From assembly GCF_012273895.1 (NCBI RefSeq), contig NC_052110.1:5952001-6016000 (forward strand): a DNA stretch of 64,000 nt, in the 5' to 3' direction. Source of the stretch: Zerene cesonia (taxonomy: Eukaryota > Arthropoda > Insecta > Lepidoptera > Pieridae). Of this stretch, positions 49,519 to 62,800 are shown in pieces. Each line of letters opens with the position of its first letter. Within the stretch, counting starts at the first letter, position 1. The notes beneath the pieces were generated by a model that was not told the DNA's origin, made no database searches, and saw nothing but the letters and a program-made list of their open reading frames with translations. Made by a program: the position numbers and the translations under genes.

Positions 49519-52500
49519 CTAAAGGTCAAAGCCTCGCAGGGCAAAGTCAAGAAGAAAGTAGTTTTCTTTGAACCGTCTGTTGATACACAAGTATAATGCG
49601 AGGTTTTAAATTACAAAAATGTTCAAAATTTAATAATATACTGAAATATGTATAAGTCATTATAAGGAATGCGGAGAAAAAGAGGTTCGAATAGCCATGA
49701 AAGTATATTTTTTTCCTTCTTATTGAAGGAAATAAAAAAATCTATGTATAACTCTGTAAAGGACTTAGCGTGTGATTTTTATAATCATATCTTGAACGAA
49801 ATGACAATAGAAACATATAAGAGATGAAAGTCTATGTTGATTTCTCTCTTTACCGAAAATATTAAAAATGTCTGTCAATATAATATATCTGTAAATAATC
49901 AAGAATATTTATCGTTGCAATAACCCAGTGTTGTCCTTCACTAAAATTTATTTAAGCTGTTGTGTACCGTGTGTACATTTATATAGAATGAAAAAAAAAA
50001 GATTTTTTATGAATCAGTATATGATAAACTATTTTTAGACACAATATTCAACATAAGGCCACGTCGTAGAAATTTAGTGCAATAAAAATACAACGATGAA
50101 TGGAGGTAGGAAAGGAAGGAAGGAACAAATATTTTTAATGCTTTACGAAATTTATATTTTTAAATCCTCGTGTAGACATCACATATTTTAGGTTTTTTAT
50201 CTGTGAGGTTTTATAACAATTAAGACGCGAGAAATAAGCGTGCAGTGAGTACTTCAAGTTGCCTTGTATATAGTGATGTAGGTGTTTAATATTTTTATCG
50301 ATAGTCGATACACAGAGTAACAAAGCTGTGACTATACAGTGTAGTCGGAAATAACAAACGTCACGTAAATGTATGTCAATGTTATCTCTATGTTTTATTG
50401 TTACAATAATAGTTTTATGTCAATTAAAATGTTTTAATAGAAGAATGACAAATGTCAAATCATACTTAATTCTAAGTACCTAAATTAGTTTTAAGTGTAA
50501 TTAATAAACTAAATTTTAACGAGAATGCCATGAATGTAATTTTGAACTGTGATTATGTAATGTTCAAAAATAAATTGGAAACATTAATTTATTGTAAATA
50601 TAAATGAAGATATACCTTTTACATGGACCTACTAATAGATTGTCAAATTTCATGTAAATATAACTTTATCTTATAGTTATTTACACCGGGCTAGTCCACA
50701 TATTTTAATGTAAGAAATTAATACGTTTTTACAAATATTTTACTAAACTCTCCATCTGTATGTTTATTTTTTTTGACAAGACATTTTTGACAGGTCACAT
50801 TTTTTTATCTGTTTATTAGTGGGTCAATGTATACCGTAGAGTAGATTCTTATCGCAGTGATTTTATTATATTAACGAACTCACGTAGTTTTTAGACATTT
50901 TGAGGTATAGAGATTTACGAAGTATACATTTAGAATAGTTTTATGTATCAATAGCGTTTTGATCTTTGTATTTGTTTTCTTTTTTAATGTCTTATTTTTT
51001 GTGTTATTTTCGTGTAACGATTATTTTTGTGTGTATAACGGTGGTTACGACAGTAGCGCTAATAATTTAATCAGGAATTAACAAATTTGTGTACAATATT
51101 GCATTTAGATCATTCTTATTCTATGATTATTATATTCAATTTTTAATATTTTGCTATACCACCCGTAATTGTCATATCTGCGCAACTGCCACCATTTCAA
51201 TATTATTCTTTGACATTTTATACTTCCCAATCTATATATATTAAATAAATTTAATATAATTAATAATAATTTGCGCTCAAATTCGTAATAAATCGTCCGT
51301 CTCCGTCCAAGGATGTGAACGTTAAAATTATAATATTAATGCACAAATGTTATTATATTCTTGATAAAATATAACTTTGCATTTTGTATTGTATATCGCT
51401 TTTTAGCACTTTAATAAAATCCTTTATTGTCGTCAAATAATCAATCACATAAATTCATATGACTTTTACTTCTTTGTCAATGTCACCGTAAAATTGTAAG
51501 CTATCCACACATTGTGGTCTGTAATAATTTTTTGCATTATTATAATTTATCGATGTTAAACTGGTATAATGTGAAATACACCATACGATACGATGGGTTA
51601 GGTTAGGCTATGCTTAAGAACTACACAGAAACCGGAGCCTGCGATCTGCATCTGACCGACTTCTTTTTTTAATTAAAATCGGCATAATACATAACTGCGA
51701 TGCATTTGCGTCATAGTCTAATAAAAAATAATGCGTTAAATTGCAAGAAAATTTTACACATAACAATTTGTCGACAGTTTACATTTGGAGTTATATGATT
51801 ATCTAACGGTTTAAAACCTTACAGCGAGATATATGCTGCATTACGTGTATGCTTAATTATCGACTATGAATGTCAATAAATGTCACCTTGCCAGTACTAC
51901 CACCGATCTAAAATATTTCAAAAAACATTTTTTTGCACAATAATGAAAGTTGTTTGGATGCTTCACGGAAATTTTATACAATTATATATAATGAATAAAA
52001 TAAAAATGTTAATCGTGTATCTTTTATTTATTTTTTAAATTGCGAAATAAATATAAGTTACACAAATTAAAACTCATTTTCGTACTTCCTTTACTTTTCC
52101 GAATAGAGGGAGCAAAGTACCTGATCTATATATGTATTTATAAAAATGAATCCCTATTTCCCTTGGTCACGCCATTACGCGTGAACGGTTGTATCGATTT
52201 CAAAAATTCTTTCACTATATTATTATAGTAGTAGTATATTGAAGCTTCAACTTCACTGAGTGTCAAAGAGAGCTAAGGCGAACAATAAATAAGATACTGA
52301 CACCGGTATAATATTGTAGTATCTGTCATACTGATAAGAATCACAATACATGTGTAGTATTTATAAAAAGCAAGAACGTTTTAGTTTATTTTATAATTTT
52401 TTTGTTTCATTAACTTGGTTATTTTATCAGAAAGGAATAATTTTATGACGACCGCAACTGCATGATTGGATCTCTTGTTTTTATTTCGATTCAGTTCTCA

Positions 52501-52715
52501 ATAATATAATAAACTTTAAATTCTAGGCTTTTTCAATTCGTGAATATCGAGTAACGTTAAAAAATGCAAGTTTTTATCAAAAACAGTATTTTATCGATAA
52601 CGGTTTTAGGCAAACGTATTCGCTTATGATTTCGTCGGGTACATCAAATTTCAAATGACAACTGCACTGACAAATAGACATATATTCTTGACACAAAGAA
52701 TAAAAAAAAAACACA
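49519..52715. other. downstream region of FHIP, no gene seen
   Basis: AT-rich, with several AATAAA motifs (for example near 50570, 51245 and 51412) suited to the FHIP 3' end. A weak copy of a CTAG-family repeat lies near 52160-52215. I see no coding region. Confidence 0.6.
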
Positions 52716-53715
52716 NNNNNNNNNNNNNNNNNNNNNNNNNNNNNNNNNNNNNNNNNNNNNNNNNNNNNNNNNNNNNNNNNNNNNNNNNNNNNNNNNNNNN
52801 NNNNNNNNNNNNNNNNNNNNNNNNNNNNNNNNNNNNNNNNNNNNNNNNNNNNNNNNNNNNNNNNNNNNNNNNNNNNNNNNNNNNNNNNNNNNNNNNNNNN
52901 NNNNNNNNNNNNNNNNNNNNNNNNNNNNNNNNNNNNNNNNNNNNNNNNNNNNNNNNNNNNNNNNNNNNNNNNNNNNNNNNNNNNNNNNNNNNNNNNNNNN
53001 NNNNNNNNNNNNNNNNNNNNNNNNNNNNNNNNNNNNNNNNNNNNNNNNNNNNNNNNNNNNNNNNNNNNNNNNNNNNNNNNNNNNNNNNNNNNNNNNNNNN
53101 NNNNNNNNNNNNNNNNNNNNNNNNNNNNNNNNNNNNNNNNNNNNNNNNNNNNNNNNNNNNNNNNNNNNNNNNNNNNNNNNNNNNNNNNNNNNNNNNNNNN
53201 NNNNNNNNNNNNNNNNNNNNNNNNNNNNNNNNNNNNNNNNNNNNNNNNNNNNNNNNNNNNNNNNNNNNNNNNNNNNNNNNNNNNNNNNNNNNNNNNNNNN
53301 NNNNNNNNNNNNNNNNNNNNNNNNNNNNNNNNNNNNNNNNNNNNNNNNNNNNNNNNNNNNNNNNNNNNNNNNNNNNNNNNNNNNNNNNNNNNNNNNNNNN
53401 NNNNNNNNNNNNNNNNNNNNNNNNNNNNNNNNNNNNNNNNNNNNNNNNNNNNNNNNNNNNNNNNNNNNNNNNNNNNNNNNNNNNNNNNNNNNNNNNNNNN
53501 NNNNNNNNNNNNNNNNNNNNNNNNNNNNNNNNNNNNNNNNNNNNNNNNNNNNNNNNNNNNNNNNNNNNNNNNNNNNNNNNNNNNNNNNNNNNNNNNNNNN
53601 NNNNNNNNNNNNNNNNNNNNNNNNNNNNNNNNNNNNNNNNNNNNNNNNNNNNNNNNNNNNNNNNNNNNNNNNNNNNNNNNNNNNNNNNNNNNNNNNNNNN
53701 NNNNNNNNNNNNNNN
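52716..53715. other. assembly gap, exactly 1000 N
   Basis: Exactly 1000 N between the two halves of FHIP. Confidence 0.99.
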
Positions 53716-53792
53716 TATGTTGAATAATATTCAAATCTGCCAGAAAATTATGACATAGTATTATAGTGAATTTTACACCATTGATCAATCAG
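53716..53792 (-). repeat. 77-bp inverted duplicate, copy 2, abutting the gap
   Basis: Reverse complement of 45527-45603 over the full 77 bases, ending where unique sequence begins. In FHIP terms both copies are the same stretch of one intron. Confidence 0.95.
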
Positions 53793-53836
53793 GCTATCAT
53801 TCACACTATCCCCCCCACCCATTCCGTCCCACTAAC

Positions 53837-56800
53837 CTGCGAGCCGCCCTCCAGCCTCGCGAGCAGCACGTCCACGAGCCTGACCCCGTCGTACTCGTAC
53901 GTGAAGAGGAAGTGCAGCGCGACCCGCAGCAGCCCCCCGGCGCTGATGCAGCGCAGCACCAGCTCCAGGTAGGCGGTGGCAGCTGCCTGCTCGCCGCCGC
54001 CCGCCTGCAACGTGCGGTCCCTCGTCTACGACCGTGGCGCGCGGTACGCGTTACGTTAACGGCGGTCTGGGGCGCGCTTACGATTGGACGGCTGAGTGAT
54101 CGCGCGCTCGTCGATATAGCGTATGGGTAACTTCTTTTTATGTATATAGACAAACTTCGATAAGGGAACTTTTCTATCTCGATATATTTTTTATCGATTC
54201 ATTGTAGCGATAGAAATATGTTCACTGTTTTATTGTTCGTTCTTCTTACATTGTCATATTATTAAATTTTAATCTCATCAGTTATTAAGGGTTATTCATA
54301 AATTACGTCACATGCTAAAAGGAGGGGTAGGGTATCACCTAAGTGTGTCACAGTGCAACAAGGGGGAAGGGCCGGTCAAAACATGTTAAGATTGAAATGA
54401 AGTACATTTGATTATACATTTAAAATTAACCAACTCGATCTTACAATCGAAACTGCCTTTTTCTCTAAGATTTTTTTTTATTGAAAATGTGTGCGTCACA
54501 TCAGGGGGAGCGGTCTCTTAATTTGTAACAACCTGCGACAAGTAGGGGAGGAGTAGTTAAAAAAAAAAACTCAAAGTTCGTTTGACGTAATTTATGGATG
54601 GCCTCTAAGAGTGTAAGAAACACGTCATTTTCAACCAAGTTACCAAGTTACCAAATACTATATCAATGGAAATAAATCAATATGAAGATTGAAAGTCATT
54701 AATATTCTTTTTAGAAAAGTCAATACCACAAAATAAATTGTATTATAATTATTTTAATATTTTACATTTTTATTTAATTTAGACTAATTTGTTACGATAT
54801 TCTATAATAAAACAAAAAAATATACTTTTCAACCTTCATAATGAACATTTATACAAAGGATTCAAAGGAATTTATCCAACAAAAGGGCCATTTAGTGACA
54901 TCTCTAACATAAGATTAAAAACTAAATAAAAGAAAACATTAAATTCAATGAAGGAACAAAATTAATAATAAACGAATGTCAAAAACAAAGCGATTCGATT
55001 AATTATATTATAAGCATTAAAATATAAATTCAAGCATGAAATGACAATGCCGTTACTGTAATATTTAGTATTTAATTTTATTTTTAATGTTCCGGCCAAA
55101 AAATTCCGATGTTAATCGCAATTGAATGTGAATGAAAAAATATTTCTCAATAACCCTCATCAATGTTCTGTCTCTTTCATTCTCAAATTCTCCATAAGAA
55201 AGAAAGAGACAGAACAATGATGAACTGTTCAGCAGTGGAATGTGTGTGTGTTTTATTTTAACAAGGTGATGTATGAGTGAAGTCTGAAAGTGTTTAAATG
55301 TTAGGATGTACACACATTAGTATATTGACGCATTTTCCACGTGTTAGAAAGGGATAATATTATTAATCATTATGAGTTAAAAAGAGATAGGTGATATACC
55401 TGCCTCTTTTTAATATTATTATTACATAAATGCATCAATAAACTGAATGAAGGGTTAATCACACACGATCACTAAACCGTATTCATATGACAAAACCAGT
55501 CCACCGCGCGTACCACGAAAAGCGAAATGACGCCCAATTTGCGAAAAAACTTCATATATATAATACATAAATAACAATAAAATGTACTATATTTTATGAT
55601 CTCTTAAATAGAGCCAATCAGCAAAATTGTATACTGATGATGTATTTTTTTATTATTTTAAATAACAACAAAGGTCCTTTTCGATCAGTTTTGCTATGTA
55701 GTAAAAAACTTTCCAAAAGGAGGGTAGATAGAAAAAATCTTCTTACAAGTTTAAATTGAGTAAATATTTTATCATCAGTTATAAAAATAATTTGGTCCTG
55801 TCAAAATGTTTACATAATATAATATTAAAAAAGCACTTAGTGTTATAACAAGCTATTTGTAGTTTTTTAAAAATCAGTTAAAACAGTTCTCAATAAAAAA
55901 TACAAAGTACATCGATACGCAACAACAAAAAGTTTAAGAAACGAACAAATATTTTTTTTATATACTCATATTATATTATATTATATTATATTGATTAAAG
56001 CTGTAAATTTAAGCAACACGAATTCATCCCCACGTAATCGATTATATCACAAATTACCTGCAGAAGGGCGGGGCCCATTACCGGTACGAGGAAACCTTGG
56101 TGAAGTAAATCGAGGAGTTGTGTCTTAATGGATGGGTCTGCGACCTATAAGAGAAGATAAATGATATCGTTAGAAATCAAAAGTTTAATATCAGTTTGGT
56201 CGTAATAAGAATGTACTGCAATTCTACACAAATCACAGCCAACCACAAAGAAAAATTCGTCACAAATTAATTTCTTGTCATGTAATTTCTTCTTATACAT
56301 GAATAGTGTGGACCATTTTCAAATAATTCTTATTTGGGCAGGCTTCCTGCCTTATTCATTAACAACAATATACAAATCACACTTAACACTACTATTATTA
56401 ATGTGAAAGTTTATTTGTTTGGATGTTTGTCCGTCAATCACGCTGAAACTATTGAACGGATTTTGATGACATTTGGTATGTAGATTGTAGACAGGGTATG
56501 AGCTGACTTGGGTGAAAGGACTTTTTATCCCGATTAAATGCTTTTTATCCCTTGGAGTGAAACAAGAATGTTGATATCCGGGCGTAGCCGGGACGAGCGT
56601 CTAGTACTACATACTTGTGCGACCGCGTTGCAGAATTCCAGCGAATCAATGAAGAGCGTCAGTTTGTGCACTTTGTTGACGTCGTCCGGAGTGAGACGGT
56701 GGATGTTGTCGCCGAGGGTGCGAGGGAGAAGGGAGTACAGCCCGCTGAGACCTGGAAACGGTATTTCGAATTTATTGAAATGAGAAGTCAAGTTATCTTA

Positions 56801-59800
56801 TATTCTATATGGAGTACATAAAAAACAAAGTCTAGTGATGCGTTAACGCTAGTTTTGGGTAACGGTTTCATTCGTGATTTAGCTGTATCCCATGCTATAA
56901 TGAACTCTGTGCCACATTTTATTCAAATTCCAAATACTTGTCCGTGACAAACCACATTTACTTTTTAAGTAGTATGAAAACTAGATTATTGACTTTTTTG
57001 CGTGAAAAAGTATATATGACAAATATTATATACCAATTTTATCTATACACACTCTTCGCTGTAAAAACTGCTTTCCGAATCGGTGGTAATATAAAAAAAG
57101 CGATATGACGATGCAAAACGGCTCCTATAGGAAGTCTAATCTTATATATAAATTCCCGTGTCACAATTTTAGTAACCGAGCTCCTCCGAAACGGCTGGAC
57201 AGATTCTTATAAAATTTTGCTTGTCTGAGTATCGGCCAACATCTATTTTTCATATCGCTAAATGATAAGAGTAAGGCAAAACAACGTTTGATGGGTCAGC
57301 TAATTAAATATATAAATGTATATAAATATATAAAAAATTTAAATAAATAATAAATAATATATAAAAAATATATATAAATATATAAAAAATGATTGAGTGA
57401 GCACGGCGCGTGCGCGTGCGCTCACCGGTGGCGAGTATGGGGCAGGCGTTGCCGGCCCGCAGGCAGGCGGCGAGCTGGCAACAGCGCGCGGACATCTTGG
57501 CGCACAGCAGGAACGCGTCGCGCGCCGCCGCGCCCGTCGGGCCCTCGCGGTGCACGGACGACAGTAGCAACCGACCTATTATGAACCTGCGAATTTTTTT
57601 TCCGTAAGTGAAGACCCGTGTCTCCTAGTGGTGTATGGGTGTATGGGGCATATTATGTAAGATGTGTTCAAAAAGTATCGCAAATATGGAATTTCCGAGG
57701 GTTACGTATATTTGAATTTATACCTTCTGTATCCAAGACCGAGTCATTTTATTTTAGCGTCCCCACCGGGGATCGAGTCCCGGAGCCCTCGGTTCTACGA
57801 TCACGCGTTCATCACTTAACCAAGGTGGTGGTCTTTGTATTCACGAGATACGTGACATCTCATGGAGCCATGAAAGCATTGTCACGTTTCAAAGTACAAG
57901 GGAATGCGCGGAACACGCGATAAAGTAGCATGAATTATCAGTAAACTTTACGACTTTAAAGATAACCCATATAATATTTTATATTTTTGATCTTACATGG
58001 ACAATTAAGAAAATCGATGATAATAAACTTTGTAATTGTATGAATGCATTTTTTGGCTGAGGGTTTACTAACATTTGAATCTACTAAAAAGCCTAAAATC
58101 CACTTAAAATAATCAAAAACTTACAAAAAAATATACTCACTCGGGTTTTGATCCATTCTGCGTGTGCGTCATCAAAAAGAATAGATCTACGAATTTGATA
58201 TTTTGCATCAGAGTGACACATAGTTGATTGAGCACTGACACTAGTTGAGCTGTAAACAAATTGTAAAAAACTTTAGTAATTAAACTTTAACCTAATGAAA
58301 GTTCAAATATTAAGCTAAAAATTATACATATTATTGATGATAGAATCAACTAAATCATCTTATTTGCCCTTCAACATATACGTAAGGAAATTTTTTAATC
58401 CTGGCGATACATAATCCCATAAAATAATTGAAATGTCACCAATGCTTGATAAGTGTACAAAAAGTCTCAGTCAGTGTCTCTTTTAAGTGGGTCAAAACAG
58501 ACTCTAAAGAGGTCAGTCATTTTATTTATACAGTTCTTTTAGATTTATGAAAAAGAAGAAACCACTAATGTTTTCACTACAATACATGGCTTCCAAATTT
58601 TACAGAGCACAGATTTTAAATTATAATTATAATTAAAGAGACAGGGAGGGAGAGAGAAAGAGAGTGAGAGAGTTGTCATATTGAAAATACTTACACTCGA
58701 CGTTAGGCGGAGGCAGTTGGTTGCGAAAGCTACTCAGTAACTTTAACAAGGGCCGTAAGAATGGTTCTGCAGCTATCACCTGAAATATTTAGCTGAATAA
58801 AGAGCTGAACAGCTTGTATGTTTGTTTGTGTGCACTGGTGATGAACATGCACAATATACTTTTCAATAACAGGGAAAGAATAGATTTACGTACATTGAAC
58901 TTAAACCTAGATTGTTTTTTACAAAGTCTTGTATAGCAAAGTTAAAACTCTTGAAAAAATATTCTTAAATTCAGCACTAGTAAATATTTAATTACTTAAC
59001 AATGCATATACTGAGTCATTTTCTACATAAACAATATCAATAAATACCTGTGAACTATAATGACTGATAAGATGTCCAAATAACCTCAATTGCTCCAATC
59101 TCACGGCATTTTCATATCTGAAACAAATACAATTCATCGTGAGATCATCTTTATGACTCAAATATTTAATTACATTTCAGTAGACTGTAAATATTCTGCT
59201 CAAACAATTCTATTGTATTTTGTTTGTATAACAAAACTAGAAAATCTTTAATGTTTCAATTGTTTGAATAACAATTGCCATTTGTCAGAATCTCGAAGGA
59301 TCAAAAAGTGCAATTGATTTTAAATTGCTTCTCTACGTAAATATATATATACTAGCTGCACGCCCTTGCTCCGCCCGGGTTGTCATTTATCGTAATTAAA
59401 ATTATTTAAACTATCCTATCTCTCAAGTTGGATCGAACTGCACATGGTGTGCGAATTTTATTATAATCGGTTAAGTAGTTTAGGAGTTCATTGAGGACAA
59501 ACATTATGACACGAGATTTATATATATTAAGAAAATAAAACTCAAATGTGACCGACTGACATAGAGATCTATCAACGCACAGCCCATACCACTGGGCGGA
59601 TCGGGCTGAAATTTGGCATGTAGATAGATGTTATGACGTAGGCATCTGTGTAGGATTTTGATAAATTCTATCCCCAAGGGGACCGGCAGTTGTTTAATAT
59701 ATATCTGATTAATTTAACGTTTGATTAAGCTCGTGAATTGCGACATATATCACACCAAACAATAATATATAGCAAAAAGATAAAGTGGATAAATTGAGTT

Positions 59801-62800
59801 AATATTGTTCTGTTTGCTTTGCACTTTTATTAGTTATCACTTGTTGAAATTATCTTTCGATTATAGTGACTGTTTTCTAGAACGGTCATTGAGTGATTCT
59901 AATATGCAAAGTTCCTGCAATTTAGTTTATTTGTATACAAAAATATGGATATGGACAAATATTTTGGTTGAGTTTTGTATATGGTTGTGTAAATGTTGCA
60001 TTAATTCATTCTAATTTTAAATACAAACATTTAAATCGCTACTAATATTATAAATGCAAAAATTGCTCTCTGTGTGTTCCTTCTTCACGCCTAAACCGGT
60101 GAACCGGTGAAATGGCGAATTTGATACAGAGATTGTTTGGGATCCGGGAAGGTATATAGGATTGTTTTTATCCCGGAAATCCCACTGAAATGGGAACAAT
60201 GCGAAAAAATGTTCGGACTGTGTATTTATTGCTTTGGTATATACGCGAGCGAAAAGCAAGTGTTCAATAAAAGCTTTAAATTAGTTTCTAAGAAAATATA
60301 ATTCAATCGGGGTGATGTGATCAAAAGAATTACAATAAATTTTATACCTTATCCAACGTATAAATACACGATACAATTACGAAGTTTAACTCGATTCACA
60401 TTAAAATTGATGTCATGCTTATCGTGTGCATTAATATGTGTATCACGAAATAGCCACAAACATTATTATTTAATATTATTACGTAGTCCTTGCTAACTGA
60501 TAGCAGGCCTAACTACTACGTATTGTATATATATTGTTCTGTAGTCAAGACGGCAATGACCATGCCCACTGGCCCCGTCCAGGGTTAGCAATTTGTCAGG
60601 ACAATTTGTACCTCCGATTGTTACAATCCTGATGACCCTTTAAGATCACGTAGTCTTTAATACCCATAGTCTTAGGGTTTTGATTATACTAAATAATGTA
60701 TTTAAAAGGCTATTTATTTACTGTAGTAATGAATGTATTCATAGCTTGTTATTGTCAATCTTCACTAATAATTTAAAACTGAAGAGTTAGTTTCTTTGAA
60801 CGTGTTTATCAGAGAAATTAATATATCGATTTCAATAATTCTTTCACCGTTGGATATGTATGTGATAGGTGAGTACTATAAGCTATATACGTACCACGGT
60901 CGAATCCGGGGTGGACCTCTAGTTTAATTGACGTTAATCAAGAGTGATTCTACTTGGGCAGAGTCTAGTCAAGTCGAGGAAATATACTATTAGCGTTTGC
61001 CTGGATACTCTTGATATATTACTGAATATTTCTTGGAAATATGTGGTACCAAGTTTGTTTAAACTATTTATTTACTTTTTGCGCTTTCCGTGGAAAATAT
61101 AATATCATGCATTGTCAAAAGGGAGAGGATTCTCTATTTGACTGTATTTTTTTTTTGTTTGTTACTTCACAACTTTCGACTGCGTGAACCGATTTGTTTT
61201 ACATAAAAAAACACTTCTATTGAAGCGTATTAAAGTTTTATAGAACGTGTACAAATAACATTTTGATCTCGTAATGTATATAGACGCAAACTCATTCCAT
61301 CCTACTAATATTATAAATGCGAAAGTTTGTGTGTGTTTGTTACTCTTTCACGCAATAATTACTGAACCGATTGCAATGAAATTTGGTACGTAGAAAGCTG
61401 GACAACTGGAATAACAAATAGGCAACTTTTTATCCCGATATTCCTACGGGATACGGACTTGCGCGGGTAAAACCGCGGGGCGCAGCTAGTTGAATATAAT
61501 AGACATTTTATTAGATCAAGGAGCGCATCGCTAATATCTCGATATCATTCATCAGAGACAGATGATAGTAATTAATATAAAATTAACAAGACAAATGAGT
61601 CACTTGACGAAACGACGGAAATTAATGCTGCCCTGATAAGCGCAACACAGTTAGAAATTGTTCTGATACTCATTGTTTATTATTGTTGAGTCGGATTATG
61701 TAATACAGAAAATACCTAGTGATTCATTCATAGGGAAGTTTCGCTGTTTTGTGGGTTAGAACATAAATAAATTTAAAAAGTCATATCCGTCTTGGCTTCA
61801 CGCTAAATACTCATGCTCTGGTTATTAGTTTTTACGCTTTTTATAACAAACTAGCGGTCCGCCCCGGATTTGACCGTGGAACATATATAGCGTATAGCCT
61901 TTCTCAATAAATGGGCTATCTAACACTCAAATAATTTTTGAAATCGGACCAGTAGTTCTTGATATTAGTGCATTCAAACAAACTAACTCTTCAGCTTTAT
62001 AATACTAGTATAGATTTACTGCGACGCGTGAGTTAAATCCGCTATGCGCTAAGATGTAGCCCATCGCGCTAACGATCCACGAAAAAAGCATTAACTGCTA
62101 CAATGATATTAATTAAAACATAAAACAATATGAAAATACACATACAATATTTTCACCTTTACTCGTCACTAGATAAGGTCAGTACTGTAACTTTATCTTT
62201 CGAAATCGTGTGCATAGCACAGACCGCGAACAAAACTAAAATCATATTGTGTTAATTCATTTATTGTACAATAAATAAATTAACATACAAGCACGAATCA
62301 GAAATGTGAATAATTGAAATATTTTTATGTATTTGAACCATTACATGGAATGATACTTTAACGTATGAGACAAAACAGGTTTTTGAGCATAGGACTAACC
62401 GAAAGTGATGACGTCACTACGGAGGCGCGCGTTGATTGAAGATATTATCACAAAACTATATTTAGTTGAAGAAAGAAATCGTTGCGTTTTTTTTTAACAC
62501 CATATCAAGCATTTTTCTGATTTCATTTATTATTTAATCTTTGTATGGAAGACTAACGGCACCCCGCGGTTTCACCCGCTTCCGTCAAGTCCGTATCCCA
62601 TTGTAATGTCGGTATAAAAAGTAGCCTATATCTTATTCCAGTTGTCCAGCAATCTACGTACCAAATTTAATTGCAATCGGTTCAGTAGTTTTTGCGTGAA
62701 AGAGTAACAAACACACAAACATCCTTACAAACTTTTGCATTTATAATATTAGTAGGACTAGTAGGATTGGATGTTGCAAAATTTAACGAATATCTAACAA

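Noticed and set aside
51596..51610. GGTTAGGTTAGG, like the insect telomere repeat TTAGG
   Set aside because: Only two units in single-copy surroundings; too short to be telomeric.
45527..53792. A true biological inversion with duplicated breakpoints through FHIP
   Set aside because: Possible in principle, but the duplicate ends coincide exactly with placeholder gaps and the inversion would destroy a conserved gene whose exons are all intact.
53801..54153. GC-rich open frames on both strands
   Set aside because: Shadows of the FHIP exon 53837-54004; only the minus frame matches the family and has splice signals.
17300..62760. Regularly recurring near-identical segments that might suggest a CRISPR-like array
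   Set aside because: They are dispersed transposon copies in introns, in both orientations and kilobases apart.
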